A stretch of 64,000 nt of DNA from Capsaspora owczarzaki ATCC 30864 (taxonomy: Eukaryota; Opisthokonta; Filasterea): assembly GCF_000151315.2 (NCBI RefSeq), contig NW_011887306.1, positions 296,828 to 360,827 of the forward strand, read 5' to 3'. Each line of letters starts with the position of its first letter. Positions within the stretch are counted from its first letter, which is position 1. Below the pieces are notes generated by a model that did no database searches, was not told where the DNA came from, and saw nothing but the letters and a program-made list of their open reading frames with translations. Shown in pieces: positions 42,753-61,559 of the stretch. A program made the position numbers and the translations under genes.

Positions 42753-44727
42753 ATGGCAAGCAGCCTGGTCAAGGACGCGAGTCTGATCGACCGCGTCTTC
42801 CGCACCTTCATCATGCGCACAACCTTCTTCAAGGAGGGCTGGGGCAGCAAGGAGGACATGCACCGCATCATCAACCTCCGGCGCTTTGCCTTCTCCAGCC
42901 GCGAGAACTTTGCCTCGCTGCTGCCCGACGCGCTCCACCCGACCGTCCACATTGACAAGGTTTGAGCAATCGCTTTGATGTTGGGGGTTGGATGGTTGTT
43001 GTTTCGGAGTCCTTTGCGGATGACTGCGAGGTCGAAGGGTTGACTGCGGCCACATTGGTTCCTGTGTGTGCTCTTCCATCCACTTCCACTTCTCTGTCGA
43101 CTTTGCGATGACTGACACACACACACACACACACACTCTCTCTCTCTCGTTCGTTGGTCTTCATTCATAGGAGGAGCAGGTCGACAGCCGCACGCGCATC
43201 CTCAAAGGCCACTTCCAGTCGCCGCTGGTCGGCCTCCTGCCCGGCCTGCTGCCAAAGGAGTCCGAGACGGCCCACTTTGAGCTCGTGCTGCCAGTTCGCA
43301 GAAGCGCAGTCCCGCCAGCGCCGTACAAAAAGTCGCTCGAGCGCGTCGTGCGCGGCCTCGCGACGCCAGACGAGACGGTCGGCTCGGTCGGAGGGGCGCC
43401 AGGCACCGCGGCCAGATTCACGGACGGGTCCTTGCTCAATCGATGGGTGCACTCCATGCTCAACATGGCCATCCAGGTCAACTCGGAGGCCGGCTCGGGC
43501 GGCCCGTTCTCGTCCAGCGCCCGTGCTTCTGCTGGCTCTTCTTCCGCTGCTGGCCCTTCTGCGCCGTTCTCATCGGCCATGCTCAACGATTGGCTGGCGA
43601 ACGTACCTGCAGCGCGTGCCGCTATGGCGACCGCCTTGTCGCAGATGGCGGCAGCAGGATCAAAGCCGGATAGCGCCGTGGACGACATGGTGCAGCAGCT
43701 CTATGCCGCAGGACCGCAGCCCATACTCATCCAACTTGCTGGGACTGGAGATCACTACTTTTGGCGGCGACGCCACCTCCTGGCAAAGCCGTTGCTGCAC
43801 GACAGCGGCATTGGCTCAATCATTCTCGAGAATCCCTTCTATGGCCTGCGAAAGCCCGCGTACCAATGGCGATCGTCGCTGCTGCATGTGACAGACCTGT
43901 TTCTCATGGGAGTGGCTTTGATCCTCGAAACAACGGTGCTCTTGCGCTGGTGCGAAGAATCTGGCTATGGGCAGTTGGGCATGCAGGGGTTTTCCATGGG
44001 CGGCCACATGACGTCTCTCGCCGCGTCGGCCTATCCCAAGCCGCTTGCCATCATCCCCTGTCTTTCTGCGAGCACTGCCTCCGCTGTCTTTGCCGATGGT
44101 GTCATGAGCAGCGCCTGTGCATGGCCAGCGCTGACTGAGCAGCTCAATCAACTTGAAGCCGAGTCTTTGTCCTTGCCTTCCATGGTACGTCTCTTGCGTG
44201 TTTGTTTTTCGTGCATAGCTGTTCTTGAAGCACTGTGCAGCTCATCTTTTTGAGCTGTGTCGTTGGTCTGTTCCTGTTTCTTGTTTTCTTACTTTTGCTG
44301 TTTTTTCCTCTTCTTGGTTATTTTTTTTTTCGCTCTTCACTTGCAGCCGCCATCTTGCAAAGTCAAAGGAGTCCTTCGCCCAGATCTTAGTCAAACCGCT
44401 GCTCAACGTGACGTGACGCAGATGATGCGCTACTTTATGGACGAAGCGACGCACTTGTGCAACTTTTTCACGCCCGTTTCGACTGCCGCCACCGTCATCG
44501 TCGTGGCGCGCAACGATGCTTACATTCCGCTACCATATGCTGAAGAGCTGTCTCACCTGTGGCCGGGCAGCGAGGTTCGCTACGTCGGTGGTGGTCACGT
44601 TTCGTCCTTCTTGTTGCGGCAGGGTGTGTTCAAGCAAGCCACAATGGACGCGTTTGCTCGATTGGCCAAGCTACAGCTCGAAGAAACGCAAGGACAAAAG
44701 ACCAGCGCAAAATCCAACTCGGTCTGA
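42753..44727 (+). CDS. ABHD18: ABHD18-like alpha/beta hydrolase
   Basis: Alpha/beta-hydrolase-fold protein of the ABHD18 family. Exons 42753-42959, 43171-44184, 44347-44727; 533 residues. Seen: DRVFRTFIMRTTFFKEGWGS at the N-terminus, PTVHIDKEEQVDSRTRILKG, the oxyanion-region QLAGTGDHYFWRRR, ILENPFYGLRKPAYQWRSSL, the nucleophile elbow GFSMGGHMTSL, IIPCLSASTASAVF, then ARNDAYIPLPYAEELSHLWP and the catalytic His in YVGGGHVSSFLL. An Ala/Ser/Gly-rich insertion of about 130 residues separates the N-terminal region from the hydrolase core and is absent in human ABHD18. The exon 1 donor (GTTTGA) is non-optimal but keeps phase. Confidence 0.92.
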
Positions 44728-44947
44728 ACCAAAAAAAAAAGAAAAAAACGTTTAAAGTCAGATTTTGTTTCTCTTCTCTGTTGTCCTTCCTTTGTAAATT
44801 ATTGAATAGATTGTTGTGAATCGACCTGACTTTGCTCCTTTTGCTTGAAACGTTACTTTACTACACAACGCAAGTCCTGAAGCCTCAGTAACCCGAGTAA
44901 CCTGCTGAGAACACGTACTAGACACAAAACTAACTCCAGAGATAACT

Positions 44948-51453
<6,506 letters not shown>

Positions 51454-51777
51454 AATGTGCTCCTGTTTTTGTTTTCGGAAGTGTTTTCAATCCCAGATTT
51501 GCTGTCAGCCCGCTTTTGTTGATGTTGGGGGATTTTTGGTGGGTTGGAATACATGTATTCTCTGCCGCCTTTGAGCTCTTGTATCCCATAGTACAGAACA
51601 AGGTGAGCCATCGTGACGACCAAGCAAATTTCCACACCAAATTCGTTTTGCTGCCAATGACGTTGAGCACTATCGTCGTCATCCACATTCGCGCAAAGTG
51701 GTTTGGATTTGTTACACGTCGATTTTTATTTTTATTTGAGCTCAGTCACACTTTATCGCCGCACCAACAACAGCGAG
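51454..51777. other. Intergenic region, GPI / LRR-PP2C
   Basis: 324 bp between tandem genes, no recognisable element; holds the GPI 3' UTR and the promoter of the next gene. Confidence 0.5.
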
Positions 51778-54700
51778 ATGGGTGGAGGAGGCTCGAAACC
51801 GAAAAACGAAGGTAAAAACCAAAAAAAAAAAAAAAAATCAAACAAATAAGAAGCAAAAGGAAAATAAGCAACTGTAGCAAACAAAGGCAGGCCGGACCCG
51901 AGTCGCCTCCAACTCTGGCCTCTGACTCGCCATGGAAGCGCCTGCTCACTCCCACGGACGGGTGTGGCGTGTCCCTGGTCAGACCTCCATTTCCGCCGTC
52001 CGCCACAACAAACGGGCTGCGGTTCCATTGTGATTTTATTGATTTTTATTGATTTTTATTGATTTTTTTCTTTAATGCTGCCGCTCGTGTTTCGCTTTTC
52101 GTTTGCTTTTTGTGCGTTTTCTCGTGTCCGCAGCGGCGCAACTCTTCTTCGACCGCATCAAGGCGCAGTACGATGTCGGCAAGGACACCAAGGGACTGCC
52201 CAAGCCAGACGCCTCGTTCAAGGTAAACAACCAGCGGACTTGCAAAAAACAAACCCCAATTCTTTTTTTTTTTTTTTTTTTTTTTTGGTTGTTGTTGGTT
52301 GTTTGTGGATGCTCTGCCAGTGAAGCAGCAGCCGTGACAACTCTCCCCCCAGCACGAAGGATGCCATGTCGTGTGTTTTGTTTGCTTGTCGGTGGTGGTG
52401 GTGGTTTAGTTTTTTCAGCATCACTTTGCTGAATCGGACGGAGAACGGCTGCTTTTGGTTGTGTTGTGACTCCTCTGCCTGTCGGTGCATTGCGCATCCC
52501 ACCCAGCCACCCACAAACACACTCACACATACACGCAGGATGCGATGGATCGGTGTTCCATCCAACGGCGATTTGATCGAACTTGTCAAGAAGACATCAT
52601 CCGTCTGCTTGACTCACACTCTCGGGGGTTTTTACGTCTCCTGCTTACTTGCTCAACCTCTCAAATGCTCTCATGCTTGGGGGGGGGGGGAGAGACTCAA
52701 AAAGATTCCAAAAACAAAACGGATGGTGCTTGAGGGCAAAAGGAGCTCACTGCGAGAATTCTCTCGCTCTCTCTGTCTCTCTTGCTCGGATTCAGGCATT
52801 GGCTTCAGCGCTCTGCGCCATTCCTCGCGACGACGAACACGCCGTCATCAGCATTTGCAAGAAGCCCGTCAACGAAACCATCGTGGCTGCACTCACCAAG
52901 GCATTCGTGCGAAACCGAGCCATCGAAGGACTGCTCTTCTCCAAGTGTGAAGTGAGTCGTACATCTCCGTTGCATGTGCGACCAACCAAAAAAAAAAAAA
53001 AAAAAAACAGGCGGTTGCTCACTCGTGCGCGTCTGGTCTGTCATTGCAATGGTGATGGCTGCATCGGATGCCTCTACAGATGAAGGACAACGCACTGGCT
53101 GCACTGTTCCAACTCATCTTTTCAAACATTCGGATTGCCTTCTTTGACCTGTCACAAACGAGCTTATCGAGCGAGCAGCTCACTTCCCTCTGCGAGAGCC
53201 TGCTCGCGAACGAGTTTCTCCAGAGTGTCGGCATGGTTGGCCTTGGTATCACGGACGCAGAGGTGGAGCCCGTTCTCAACCTGCTGCGCAAAACACGCAC
53301 CCTGCGTGCAATCGATCTCTCCGACAACTTGTTCACCGCAAAGACACTGGAAACGCTCGTTGATATTGTAGCAGCGAACGCGACCATATGTCGCCTCACG
53401 CTTCGTGGATACATCATTCCAGCACCGCTGCAGCGACGGCTGTCCGATCTTCTTGACCGCAACACGGCCGTCACCCAAGTGCTCGATGAAATTCTCGATA
53501 ATTCCTGCAAACGCAACTTTAGCACCCGTCTTTCTGCCTTCCGCCGATCTGTCTTCCTCCGGCGAGGAGAAGAGGAACCGCAAGAGGGCGGAGTTGAAGA
53601 CGCCGCTGCACCAACGTATAAGGTGGGTATTGTGTGGGGATTGCTGGAGCTGCTGTTTTGCGTTTTGAGGGGGTGGGGTGGGTGGCAATGTTGTTGTATG
53701 GACGTTCCTCTTATGTGTCCTCTCATCCCAACAAACAACAGCTCTACCGTTCATCAACTGTGCTGAATGACAAGTTTGTGCACATTGTATCCGAGCGGTT
53801 TGCCGTGTCTTTTGGCGAATCGAAAGGCCGAAGAAGCGAAATGCAAGATGTGCTCTTTGTTCAAGGCCGATATCGTGGCGAGGTCGATCAAGATTTTTTT
53901 GCAGTGTATGACGGGCACGGCGGACGGTATGGAAAAGCTCGCACTGATGTATCAACTGAACAGGAATGGCGTGCATACTCACGTCTGTTTTTTTTTGTTT
54001 GTTTGTTGTTTGTTTCATTGATTCCTTCCCCGGACTCGTGCCTTGCAAATTTTTAGAGAGCCGGCTGCGTATTGCGCCAAGCATTTGCATTTACTAATTG
54101 CCACAGAAATGGAAAAGATCCCTGCTGGGGGCATTCCTGCCGCTTTCAAGGCTGCTTTTGCAGAATGCAATCGACGGTTATCTGCATTCTGCAGCATTCA
54201 AGGCACCACCGCGACCTGTCTGTACATTTCGCCAGAGAAAACCTTTTATTTGGGCCACGTCGGTGACTCGCGCGCCGTCTTTGCCACGCGCAGTGCGTCC
54301 GCGCCAAGCCATGCCGTCAAGCTGTCGGAAGACGACACCAAAGCCTTCCAAGATGCAGGTGTTGTGCAACTGACGCGAGACCACAATCTCAAGGACGAGG
54401 ACGAGCGGGCAGCTGTTGCAGCGCGCGGCTGCACCAACTTTGCCAACAACCGCGTGAACGGGCAGCTCACGCTTACGCGTGCCTTGGGTGATTCCAACTT
54501 GTCTTCGTACTTGTCCTGTGAACCCGACGTGTACGAGCATGCCCTCATTCAAGAGGACGAGTTTGTCATTCTCGCCTCTGACGGCATCTGGGACGTGGTG
54601 ACGCCGGTTCGAGCAGTCGAGTTTGTGCGCGAAAAGCTGGCTTCCGCCCCTCTCGACGGCATTGCGCAGCAGCTGGTCGATCTTGCCTTTGAATCCAATA

Positions 54701-54897
54701 GCATGGACAATCTTTCTGCCATCATTGTCTTTTTGCGTGCGCCAAGCAGCACCAAGCGCGCCGAGCCAGCCGAGCCAGCTGAGGCTGGATCTGCTGCCGC
54801 CGCCACAGTCGACGCGACGGCTGACCCAGCCACGCCAACCACGCCAACCACGCCAACGCCCAAGACTCCTTCCAGGCATTCTGTTGGGTTTCTCTGA
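51778..54897 (+). CDS. LRR-PP2C fusion phosphatase, possibly N-myristoylated
   Basis: Predicted Mg/Mn-dependent Ser/Thr phosphatase (PPM/PP2C) with an N-terminal leucine-rich region. Exons 51778-51811, 52134-52222, 52796-52951, 53080-53622, 53742-53926, 54057-54897; 615 residues. The start MGGGGSK fits N-myristoylation. Residues about 45-230 hold irregular LRR-like repeats (NETIVAALTKAFVRNRAIEG, TDAEVEPVLNLLRKTRTLRA, LSDNLFTAKTLETLVDIV). The PP2C domain follows with all expected motifs: RSEMQDV, DFFAVYDGHGG (metal Asp), GTTATCLYI, GHVGDSRAVF, LTRDHNLKDEDE, LTRALGD, VILASDGIWDVV (metal Asp) and SMDNLSAIIV (metal Asp, Asn). The tail has TTPTTPT repeats. The LRR-then-PP2C order recalls PHLPP-type phosphatases, but there is no PH domain. 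Confidence 0.87.
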
Positions 54898-55400
54898 GCA
54901 AGCTATGAATTGTAGCGTGCAAGAGGGGAGGGGGGCCTGTCCGATTCGTTAGAGTCTTCTTCTTTGGTGAACACTAGAAATGCTCAACGCCACGTCGAGC
55001 GAGCAAGGTTGTTCTTGTGATGAGATTCGTGTTTATGGTTTTTTTTTTTTTTATTGTGCGGATTAGCACCCGTTTGCGAAGTTCTGTTGTTGGTTTGTTT
55101 AGTTGCTTTTCGTGTGTGCTTGTGCGTGTCGTGTATGTGTGTCTCGGTGTATGTGTGTGCTCGATGTTGCGTGTGGTCAACCGTGTTGTAGCTGGATGTG
55201 TGCGATTGGAAGTTTGTTACTTTCCACTTCCTGCTCTATTCCCCCTCTTCCCGCCCTGCTGCCTTCCCTTGTCTATGTGTTTGCTTCTGACGTTGCATCG
55301 CTGGATTATGCTCCACCTCCCTTTATTCGGTGGCTCATCCCCTTCCCAGTCTTTGTTCGTCAATTCCACTCAACCCAGACTCCACAAACAACCACGAAAA
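54898..55400. other. Intergenic region, LRR-PP2C / LAMTOR1-like
   Basis: About 500 bp of T- and GT-rich sequence between tandem genes; nothing coding recognised. Confidence 0.5.
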
Positions 55401-55471
55401 ATGGGCAACTGCTGGACCGGTCTCTGCTCCAAGGAGGAGGAGTCGAACGATGTATGTTCCCCCTTTGTTCC

Positions 55472-55544
<73 letters not shown>

Positions 55545-55610
55545 TGCATCTCGTTCAGGGTGGCTGTTGTGACGATTCAAAAGGGGGAGAAAAACGAAGC
55601 GATCATCCGG

Positions 55611-55642
<32 letters not shown>

Positions 55643-56975
55643 TATGGGGTTTGCATTAGGCGCGTCTTTTTTTGCCCTTTTGTTCATCCGCCCCAACGAC
55701 CACGCACTCGCTCCACTTGTGCTCTTGCTTGGAATGAGGCCTTCGCTTCGGACAAACCCCCCGCGTGGTGATGCTGCGGCTGAGGCACAACGTTTGCCGG
55801 GGGCAAAATCGATCATCACTCAATGGAATCGCATACAACATCGCTCCAGCTCGTGACTTTTTTTTTTTTTGTTTTTTTTTTTTTTTTGGTTTCCTTGACA
55901 CAATCGACGACGACTCGCGAACTGCGACGTCTCCGAATTCGATATTCTTCTGAACGGGGTCGCGCAGTGCAAAACTTGACTCTGAGGCGGGTTTGCGTTT
56001 GACGGATGGCTTTGTTCAGCTTGGTCACGTCAAAGTGTCATTTGGCTGAGCTTCTTTGCTGTTTCCCCCCAGCCCTTGGAGGAGGGGAACTTGACATGCA
56101 ATCGCTGTGTGTTGCTTGCCGTACTGTACTTAAATCCAACACATTGGCGTGATGCAACAGATCAACTCGTCGGAACGGACACACTTGCTCAAGTCGCCCG
56201 TGATTAACAACTACCATCAGGACTCCCGCTCACAGCCTTACCCAGTCACCTCATCTTCGATATCAGGCTCGACACAGTGAGGAAGACAGATATGCAAAGG
56301 CCACTGGTGGTGTCACTGTGGCCAGTGTTGATCTGACTTTTTTTTTTTGCGCTTCGTGTGTTGCCCTTTGCCTCACGCACAACAACAACAACAACAACAG
56401 TCGAGGAAGCGCCCATTCGACAAGAAGCTCGCGCACTAGCCGAGTAGTGGAAGCCAATTATCTGGCCAAAGTAGAGGCACGGACACAAGAGTAAGAGCAC
56501 CTCAATCCTTTTGTGTCATTTAACGCCTGAGTTCTTGTCGCTTATTCGATGCCCGCACCTTGCTGTCTCGACTATAGAGCCATGATCGACGTGTACGGTT
56601 TTATGCCGCCATCAAAACGCCTAGACCGCGCTTTCGAGTACGCTGTTCGCGACGGTTGTTTGATTTGTGCTTTCACACCCTCCCCCCCCCCGCCATCTCT
56701 CACTCCCTCCCCGTTTGTGCACTTGCTTTGATTTGTATTCCTGTAGCTTTTCGGCAATTGCCAGCAAGCTGCCAAGCGTTCAATCAGTGCAATTGGTTGA
56801 CAGCTTGCCGGAGGTCAGCGACGCGGCACCCGTCCAAATCCTGCTCGCTAAGGCTCCTCTGTCGGCCAGCGAGCTCAGCAACTTTAAGCAAACGGCTGCA
56901 GCTCTGTCACGCTCAGCGTCCAAAGTCGCCATCGAGTCCAAGGACTCGTTGACTGCCAAACTTCTGGATGATTGA
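55401..56975 (+). CDS. LAMTOR1: LAMTOR1/p18-like Ragulator membrane anchor
   Basis: LAMTOR1 anchors the Ragulator complex, Rag GTPases and mTORC1 signalling to the lysosomal membrane through N-terminal lipids. Exons 55401-55451, 56161-56276, 56401-56490, 56578-56637, 56747-56975; 181 residues, near the usual 161. The start MGNCWTGLC has Gly2 for myristoylation and Cys4/Cys9 for palmitoylation. The body shows HLLKSP, EANYLAKVEARTQEAMIDVY (like the ILAKTA.NIIDV helix), a DRAFDFSAIASKL segment (like MDRARQYSTRL), and a C-terminal helical pair ending SKVAIESKDSLTAKLLDD. Similarity is moderate and based on order and spacing. Intron 1 (709 bp) contains a 68 bp CA repeat and T runs, and its acceptor is my best choice, not certain. 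Confidence 0.68.
55474..55541. repeat. (CA)34 microsatellite
   Basis: Perfect CA repeat of about 68 bp in intron 1 of the LAMTOR1-like gene. Confidence 0.95.
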
Positions 56976-57515
56976 GTAGCAGCAATATACTGCGCCACGT
57001 TCTCTCTCTCTCTCTCCCCTCCCCCTCTGCTTCAACCCTCCCACCGATCATTCCAGCGTTTTTTCTTGTTTCGTATGTTGTCGGTTTTCTTGTTTTCTGT
57101 TGAGACTTTTGTGCTATTGCTGTATCTACCGAAAATTCACGCCGATTGCCTTGATTGCTTTTCTTTCTCTTTTTTTTTTTTTTTTGTTGCTGTTTGCTGT
57201 TCCCCCCCCCCCTTCTATTTTTTTTTTTCTGTGTCTCTTCTCAATGCTTTGGCTCTGGTGCTTTTTTTTTCTCCGGATCGTCTCTTGCTGTTCGTATCGG
57301 CACAACAACCATTGCGCCGAAACAAACGCGACTGCCCGTTGAACAGTGGAAACAAAAACTTGCAAGAAAAAGTTATATTGAAAACAATCGCATCAAAACA
57401 GAGGAAAGGGGTGCCACAACAAAATCCGCAACGTAACGCGCGCGCTCTCTCAATGTTGAATTATTTGATTCAAACTCCTAAATTGAGAGCACGCAGTGAA
57501 GGAACGGTAGAGCGC
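56976..57515. other. 3' intergenic region between convergent LAMTOR1-like and AHCY genes
   Basis: 540 bp, CT-rich near 57001-57030, then T-rich with runs near 57171-57186 and 57218-57230. No gene seen. Confidence 0.5.
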
Positions 57516-58944
57516 TTAATAGCGGTAGTGGTCGGGCTTGTAGGGGCCGTTCTGGGGAACCGAAATGTAGTCAGCCTGCTCGGCCGAGAGGGTGGTGAGC
57601 TTGACACCGAGCTTCTCGAGGTGGCAGCGGGCGACCATCTCGTCGAGGTGCTTGGGGAGCATGTGGACGCCAAGGGGGTACTTCTCGGCGTGCTGCCAGA
57701 GCTCGAGCTGGGCGAGGACCTGGTTGGTGAACGAGTTGGACATGACGAACGAGGGGTGGCCACGGGCGCAGCCGAGGTTGACGAGGCGGCCTTCGGCGAG
57801 GATGATGATGTGCTTGCCAGAGGGCATGGTGTAGCGGTCGACCTGGGGCTTGATTTGGACCTTCTTGGCAATCTGGTTGAGGTAGGCAACCTCAATCTCG
57901 CAGTCAAAGTGGCCAATGTTGCAGACGATGGCGTCGTCGTGCATGTGCTCAAAGTGCTTGCGGGTGATAATGTCCTTGTTGCCGGTGGTGGTGACGAAAA
58001 TGTTGCCCTCAGCGCAGGCAACCTCCATGGTGGTGACCTGGTAGCCCTCCATGGCGGCCTGGAGAGCGTTGATGGGGTCGATCTCAGTGATGAGGACGCG
58101 GGCGCCCATCGACTTGAGGGAGGCAGCGCAGCCCTTGCCGACATCGCCAAAGCCAGCGACGACAGCGACCTTGCCGGCAATCATGACGTCGGTGGCACGC
58201 TTGATGCCGTCGATGAGCGACTCGCGGCAGCCGTACAGGTTGTCGAACTTGGACTTGGTGACAGAGTCGTTGACGTTGAACGAGGGGATCTTCAGCTTGC
58301 CCTGCTTGAACATCTTGTAGAGGTTCTTGACACCGGTAGTGGTCTCCTCAGAGATGCCGCGGATGCCAGCGAGGTACTGGGGGTACTTGTCGTGGACAAC
58401 GTTGGTGAGGTCACCGCCGTCGTCGAGAATCATGTTGAGGGGCTGGCCGTCGGGGAAGATGAGGGTCTGCTCAATGCACCAGAGGTACTCCTCGTCGGTC
58501 TCGCCCTTCCAGGCGAAGACGGGGATGCCAGCGGCGGCGATGGCAGCGGCAGCGTTGTCCTGGGTCGAGAAGATGTTGCACGACGACCACATGACCTGGG
58601 CGCCAAGAGCGGTGAGGGTCTCGATGAGGACGGCAGTCTGGATGGTCATGTGCAGGCAGCCAGAGATGCGGGCACCCTTGAGGGGCTGGGCAGCGCCGTA
58701 CTTTTCGCGCAGGTACATGAGGCCGGGCATCTCGTTCTGGGCGAGCTCGATCTCCTTGCGGCCCCACTCGGCGAGCGAGATGTCGGCTGTTCAGAAAAAC
58801 AAGGGGGAGGGGATCAAAGTTAGCAGATGATGATGATGATGACGTTGTTGTTCATCTTGGAAATGGACAAAAAAGAAGGGGAAAAGAAGGAAAGGGAGGA
58901 AAGGAAAGAAGGAAGTAAAACACATCACGTCTTTTCTTTTTTTT

Positions 58945-58976
<32 letters not shown>

Positions 58977-59061
58977 TTTTTTTGATCGTTTTGTCGTTTT
59001 GTCGTTTTTGCAGCTGTTGTCAGTGTGCCTGTCGCTGTGTGTGACTCTTGACACTACGCAC

Positions 59062-59101
<40 letters not shown>

Positions 59102-59604
59102 ATGCAGATCGATCGTCCGATTTTCCTTCTTTTTTTTTTTTCTTTTTTTTTTATGCTGCGCACATGGCGAAGACGTGGCATGATCTTCCAACCGTTTTTT
59201 CACTTGTTGGCGATTGTCCCGTGCTTCCGCTTTCCACGAACTGCATCGACGATGACGCATCTCACGCTGGAGAAACAGAGTTGCACGGAATGCAGGGCAG
59301 TGGACGCGAGACAGAGCGCGAAACCAGCACGCAACGTCGAAAGACCGTGACTTTTTTTCACTGTGGGACACCACATGTAGCGATTTTTTTTTCTTTTCTT
59401 TTTTTGCCGTTGTGCCGCTCTTTTTCGCAGTGCGCTTGACACGCGTGCGGCGAGCGCGTTGAGCAAAACGACAGAGACACAGCCAGGCGAACAAGCGAGA
59501 AGAGGATGCGAAACAGAAACGAAAGAAAAACGAAATGAAAACGCAGCAAAAAAAAAAAAAAAAAATCAAGACGTACCAACTTTGTAGTTCTGCTTGGCAG
59601 CCAT
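57516..59604 (-). CDS. AHCY: Adenosylhomocysteinase (S-adenosylhomocysteine hydrolase)
   Basis: Cytosolic NAD-dependent enzyme that hydrolyses S-adenosylhomocysteine to adenosine and homocysteine, relieving inhibition of methyltransferases. Exon 1 59604-59577 encodes MAAKQNYKV; exon 2 58786-57516 holds the rest; 432 residues, identical in length to human AHCY. Seen: [90 protein letters not shown], the NAD-binding [47 protein letters not shown], and the C-terminal KPDHYRY that completes the neighbouring active site. The 790 bp intron holds long T runs (58936-58983) and a CA repeat (59057-59098). Confidence 0.97.
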
Positions 59605-61334
59605 TGTGGGAATAATGTGTTGAGCTTCTTTCAAAAAAAGAGGAATGGAAAGATTTGGAAAATGTGAATGTGGATTTCTATTGTTACAAACATCCAATTT
59701 GCATGGGGATGGAAGATTTGACATTCCATTGAGGGGAAATTCATCTAGAAAATTGCAAACAGAACAAAAAAAAAAAAAAAAAGAGCAATTGAACAGAGCA
59801 GAACAGAAGCGAGTTATCGTTGTGTCTTTCAATGCCACGTGCATGGAGCATAGAGACATGTCAGATTCATTGTGCGAGTCGTTTCCAGATGAAATAGCGA
59901 GAAAGAACGGGGAAATAAAACAAAACTAGGAGAAAAAAAAGTAGCTGCAGTAAGACTACCCCATTGCCTCTCCTCGGCGCGCACAACGTGAGCTCGGTTG
60001 CAAAACGTCGAGAAGGCGTTCATTAACGAGGCGGCTGCATGGCTTTTGACAGCCTCGCATTAGAACACGCCTCCACTTCGCGCTCAAGCAACGAGGTTAC
60101 AGCTCATCAACCTGCATGGGAGACTTGTCTTTGTTGAGCAACAAAGACGGGATGCAGACTAAAGAAATGATCCTTTAGAGTGCGGTCTTACCGAACAAAT
60201 GCAACTGCAAAAAACTCAAATCGACAAAAAGAGGCCGAGTGCTCATCCACGTGTGACCATGAGGACGGCCGTTCGCCAAATTCGTGCGTTTCAATTATGG
60301 GAGATGGCCAAAATTACGTCTTCCTTAACAAATTGGTAGTGATAAATGAACTGTCGATGATCGACAGCCTGCTGCTTCGGACTGAGCGTGTGGCCTCGCG
60401 GGCAAACGTGATCTCGTAAAAAAAAACTTGAATAGGTCTCCCGTTGTACCGCCAATACAGCGTTCGGCTGGTTGAAAATTATCGGAATCATGTGTTTGCG
60501 TATATGGCACAAATGTGACATGCGTGTACAGCCGCAGCTGAGTTGGGAGAATGGGAGGACGGAAAGGGGGGGGGGAAGAACGCGATTCAAAAAAAGGGTT
60601 GCGCTTGCATGCCGCATTGCACTGGGGCTGGATGGAGAGTGTTAAAATCCCGGACTGGACAAGAAGGGTACTCGGGTGTGGGAGCATGGCAAGACCAGGA
60701 GTGAGGAGAGGTTGGTTGGAAAGTTGAAAACAAAAGATCGAAAAACAAAAACCTGCACGGCGTTTTCGTTTTGTATCCTGACTTGCTGACCAGTCATGTG
60801 GCTGCTGGAGCTCACTCCTCATGCTTCTTTTCCCTTCTCTATTGCATGTCTACATGTACTGTCAATACTTTTAGGGCGAAGGGACCGGTTGGTACAACGA
60901 GAGCGAGAAAGGTTGCCGGAAGAATCAACGCAGTCAAAAATCAACGCGATTGTTCGGCCATCGTTTTGTGCGCTCTAAACCAAGTCACGCCGCCCAGCAA
61001 AACCACTCCAATATTAGGTACAACCACTTCGGCCATTGAAAACTGCGAGCTCGTGTTATATTCTAAGATCGTTCCACGAGGATACGAGTAATGGGTTGAT
61101 GATGAGAGTAATAATAGGGAAACAAGAGACTTCACTTATACAAAGCAACAAGTGAACACTCAAATACAGATACAAATCAATCCATAACACCTCGACCGAG
61201 AGCGGTTTGCTTGTTTTGTTCTTTCCACTCCTTCATGTTTCAAATTGTCATTCCAGCCTGTCGACTTATTTTTCCACTTTAGTTGTGTTTCTCAGTCTTC
61301 TTTCTTTTTTTTTTTCTTTTTTTTTTTGCCAACA
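59605..61334. other. 1.7 kb region upstream of AHCY, no gene recognised
   Basis: Includes the AHCY promoter next to 59605 and the upstream region of the LRR gene at 61335. Short open frames on both strands (for example 60771-61091 plus) lack recognisable domains. No tRNA or snRNA was identified by eye. Confidence 0.45.
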
Positions 61335-61559
61335 ATGCTGTCGCATCAGAGTATGACTCGGAGACAGCGCGAGTTGTATGATAAAGTCAAGAATGCGAGA
61401 GGAGAACTGAGGTTAGTAGCCGAAGCTATTGCAACAGTGTGACTGCGCGTGTATTGACTGTACAGCATGGAGGAAAGCTTGCCAGAGGAAGAGATTGGCG
61501 ATGCTGGCGCGAAGGCGATTGCTGAGGCACTCAAAGTGAACACGACGCTGACTTGGCTC
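61335..61559 (+). pseudogene. Second LRR gene, 5' part, truncated by a LINE
   Basis: Exon 1 (61335-61411) starts MLSHQSMTRRQRELYDKV and ends in phase 2 at GTTAGT. Exon 2 starts at 61466 and encodes SMEESLPEEEIGDAGAKAIAEALKVN.TLTWL, the same repeat type as the LRR gene at 41-42 kb and in the same phase. In that gene the exon would end 2 nt after the codon at 61557-61559; here the sequence instead switches to LINE reverse-transcriptase coding. No LRR sequence follows to the window end. It shows what a 5' exon of this gene family looks like. Confidence 0.65.

Noticed and set aside
55474-55541. CA repeat considered as coding (poly-His/Thr) in an extended LAMTOR1 frame
   Set aside because: It lies after a good GTATGT donor, and reading through it gives low-complexity sequence without family similarity.
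57066-58823. 585-codon plus-strand open frame
   Set aside because: Antisense shadow of AHCY; the minus-strand protein is unmistakable and has the family's exact length.
60771-61135. Open frames on both strands near 61 kb, one with a hydrophobic stretch (minus strand)
   Set aside because: Short, unsupported by similarity or splice context; not enough to call a gene.
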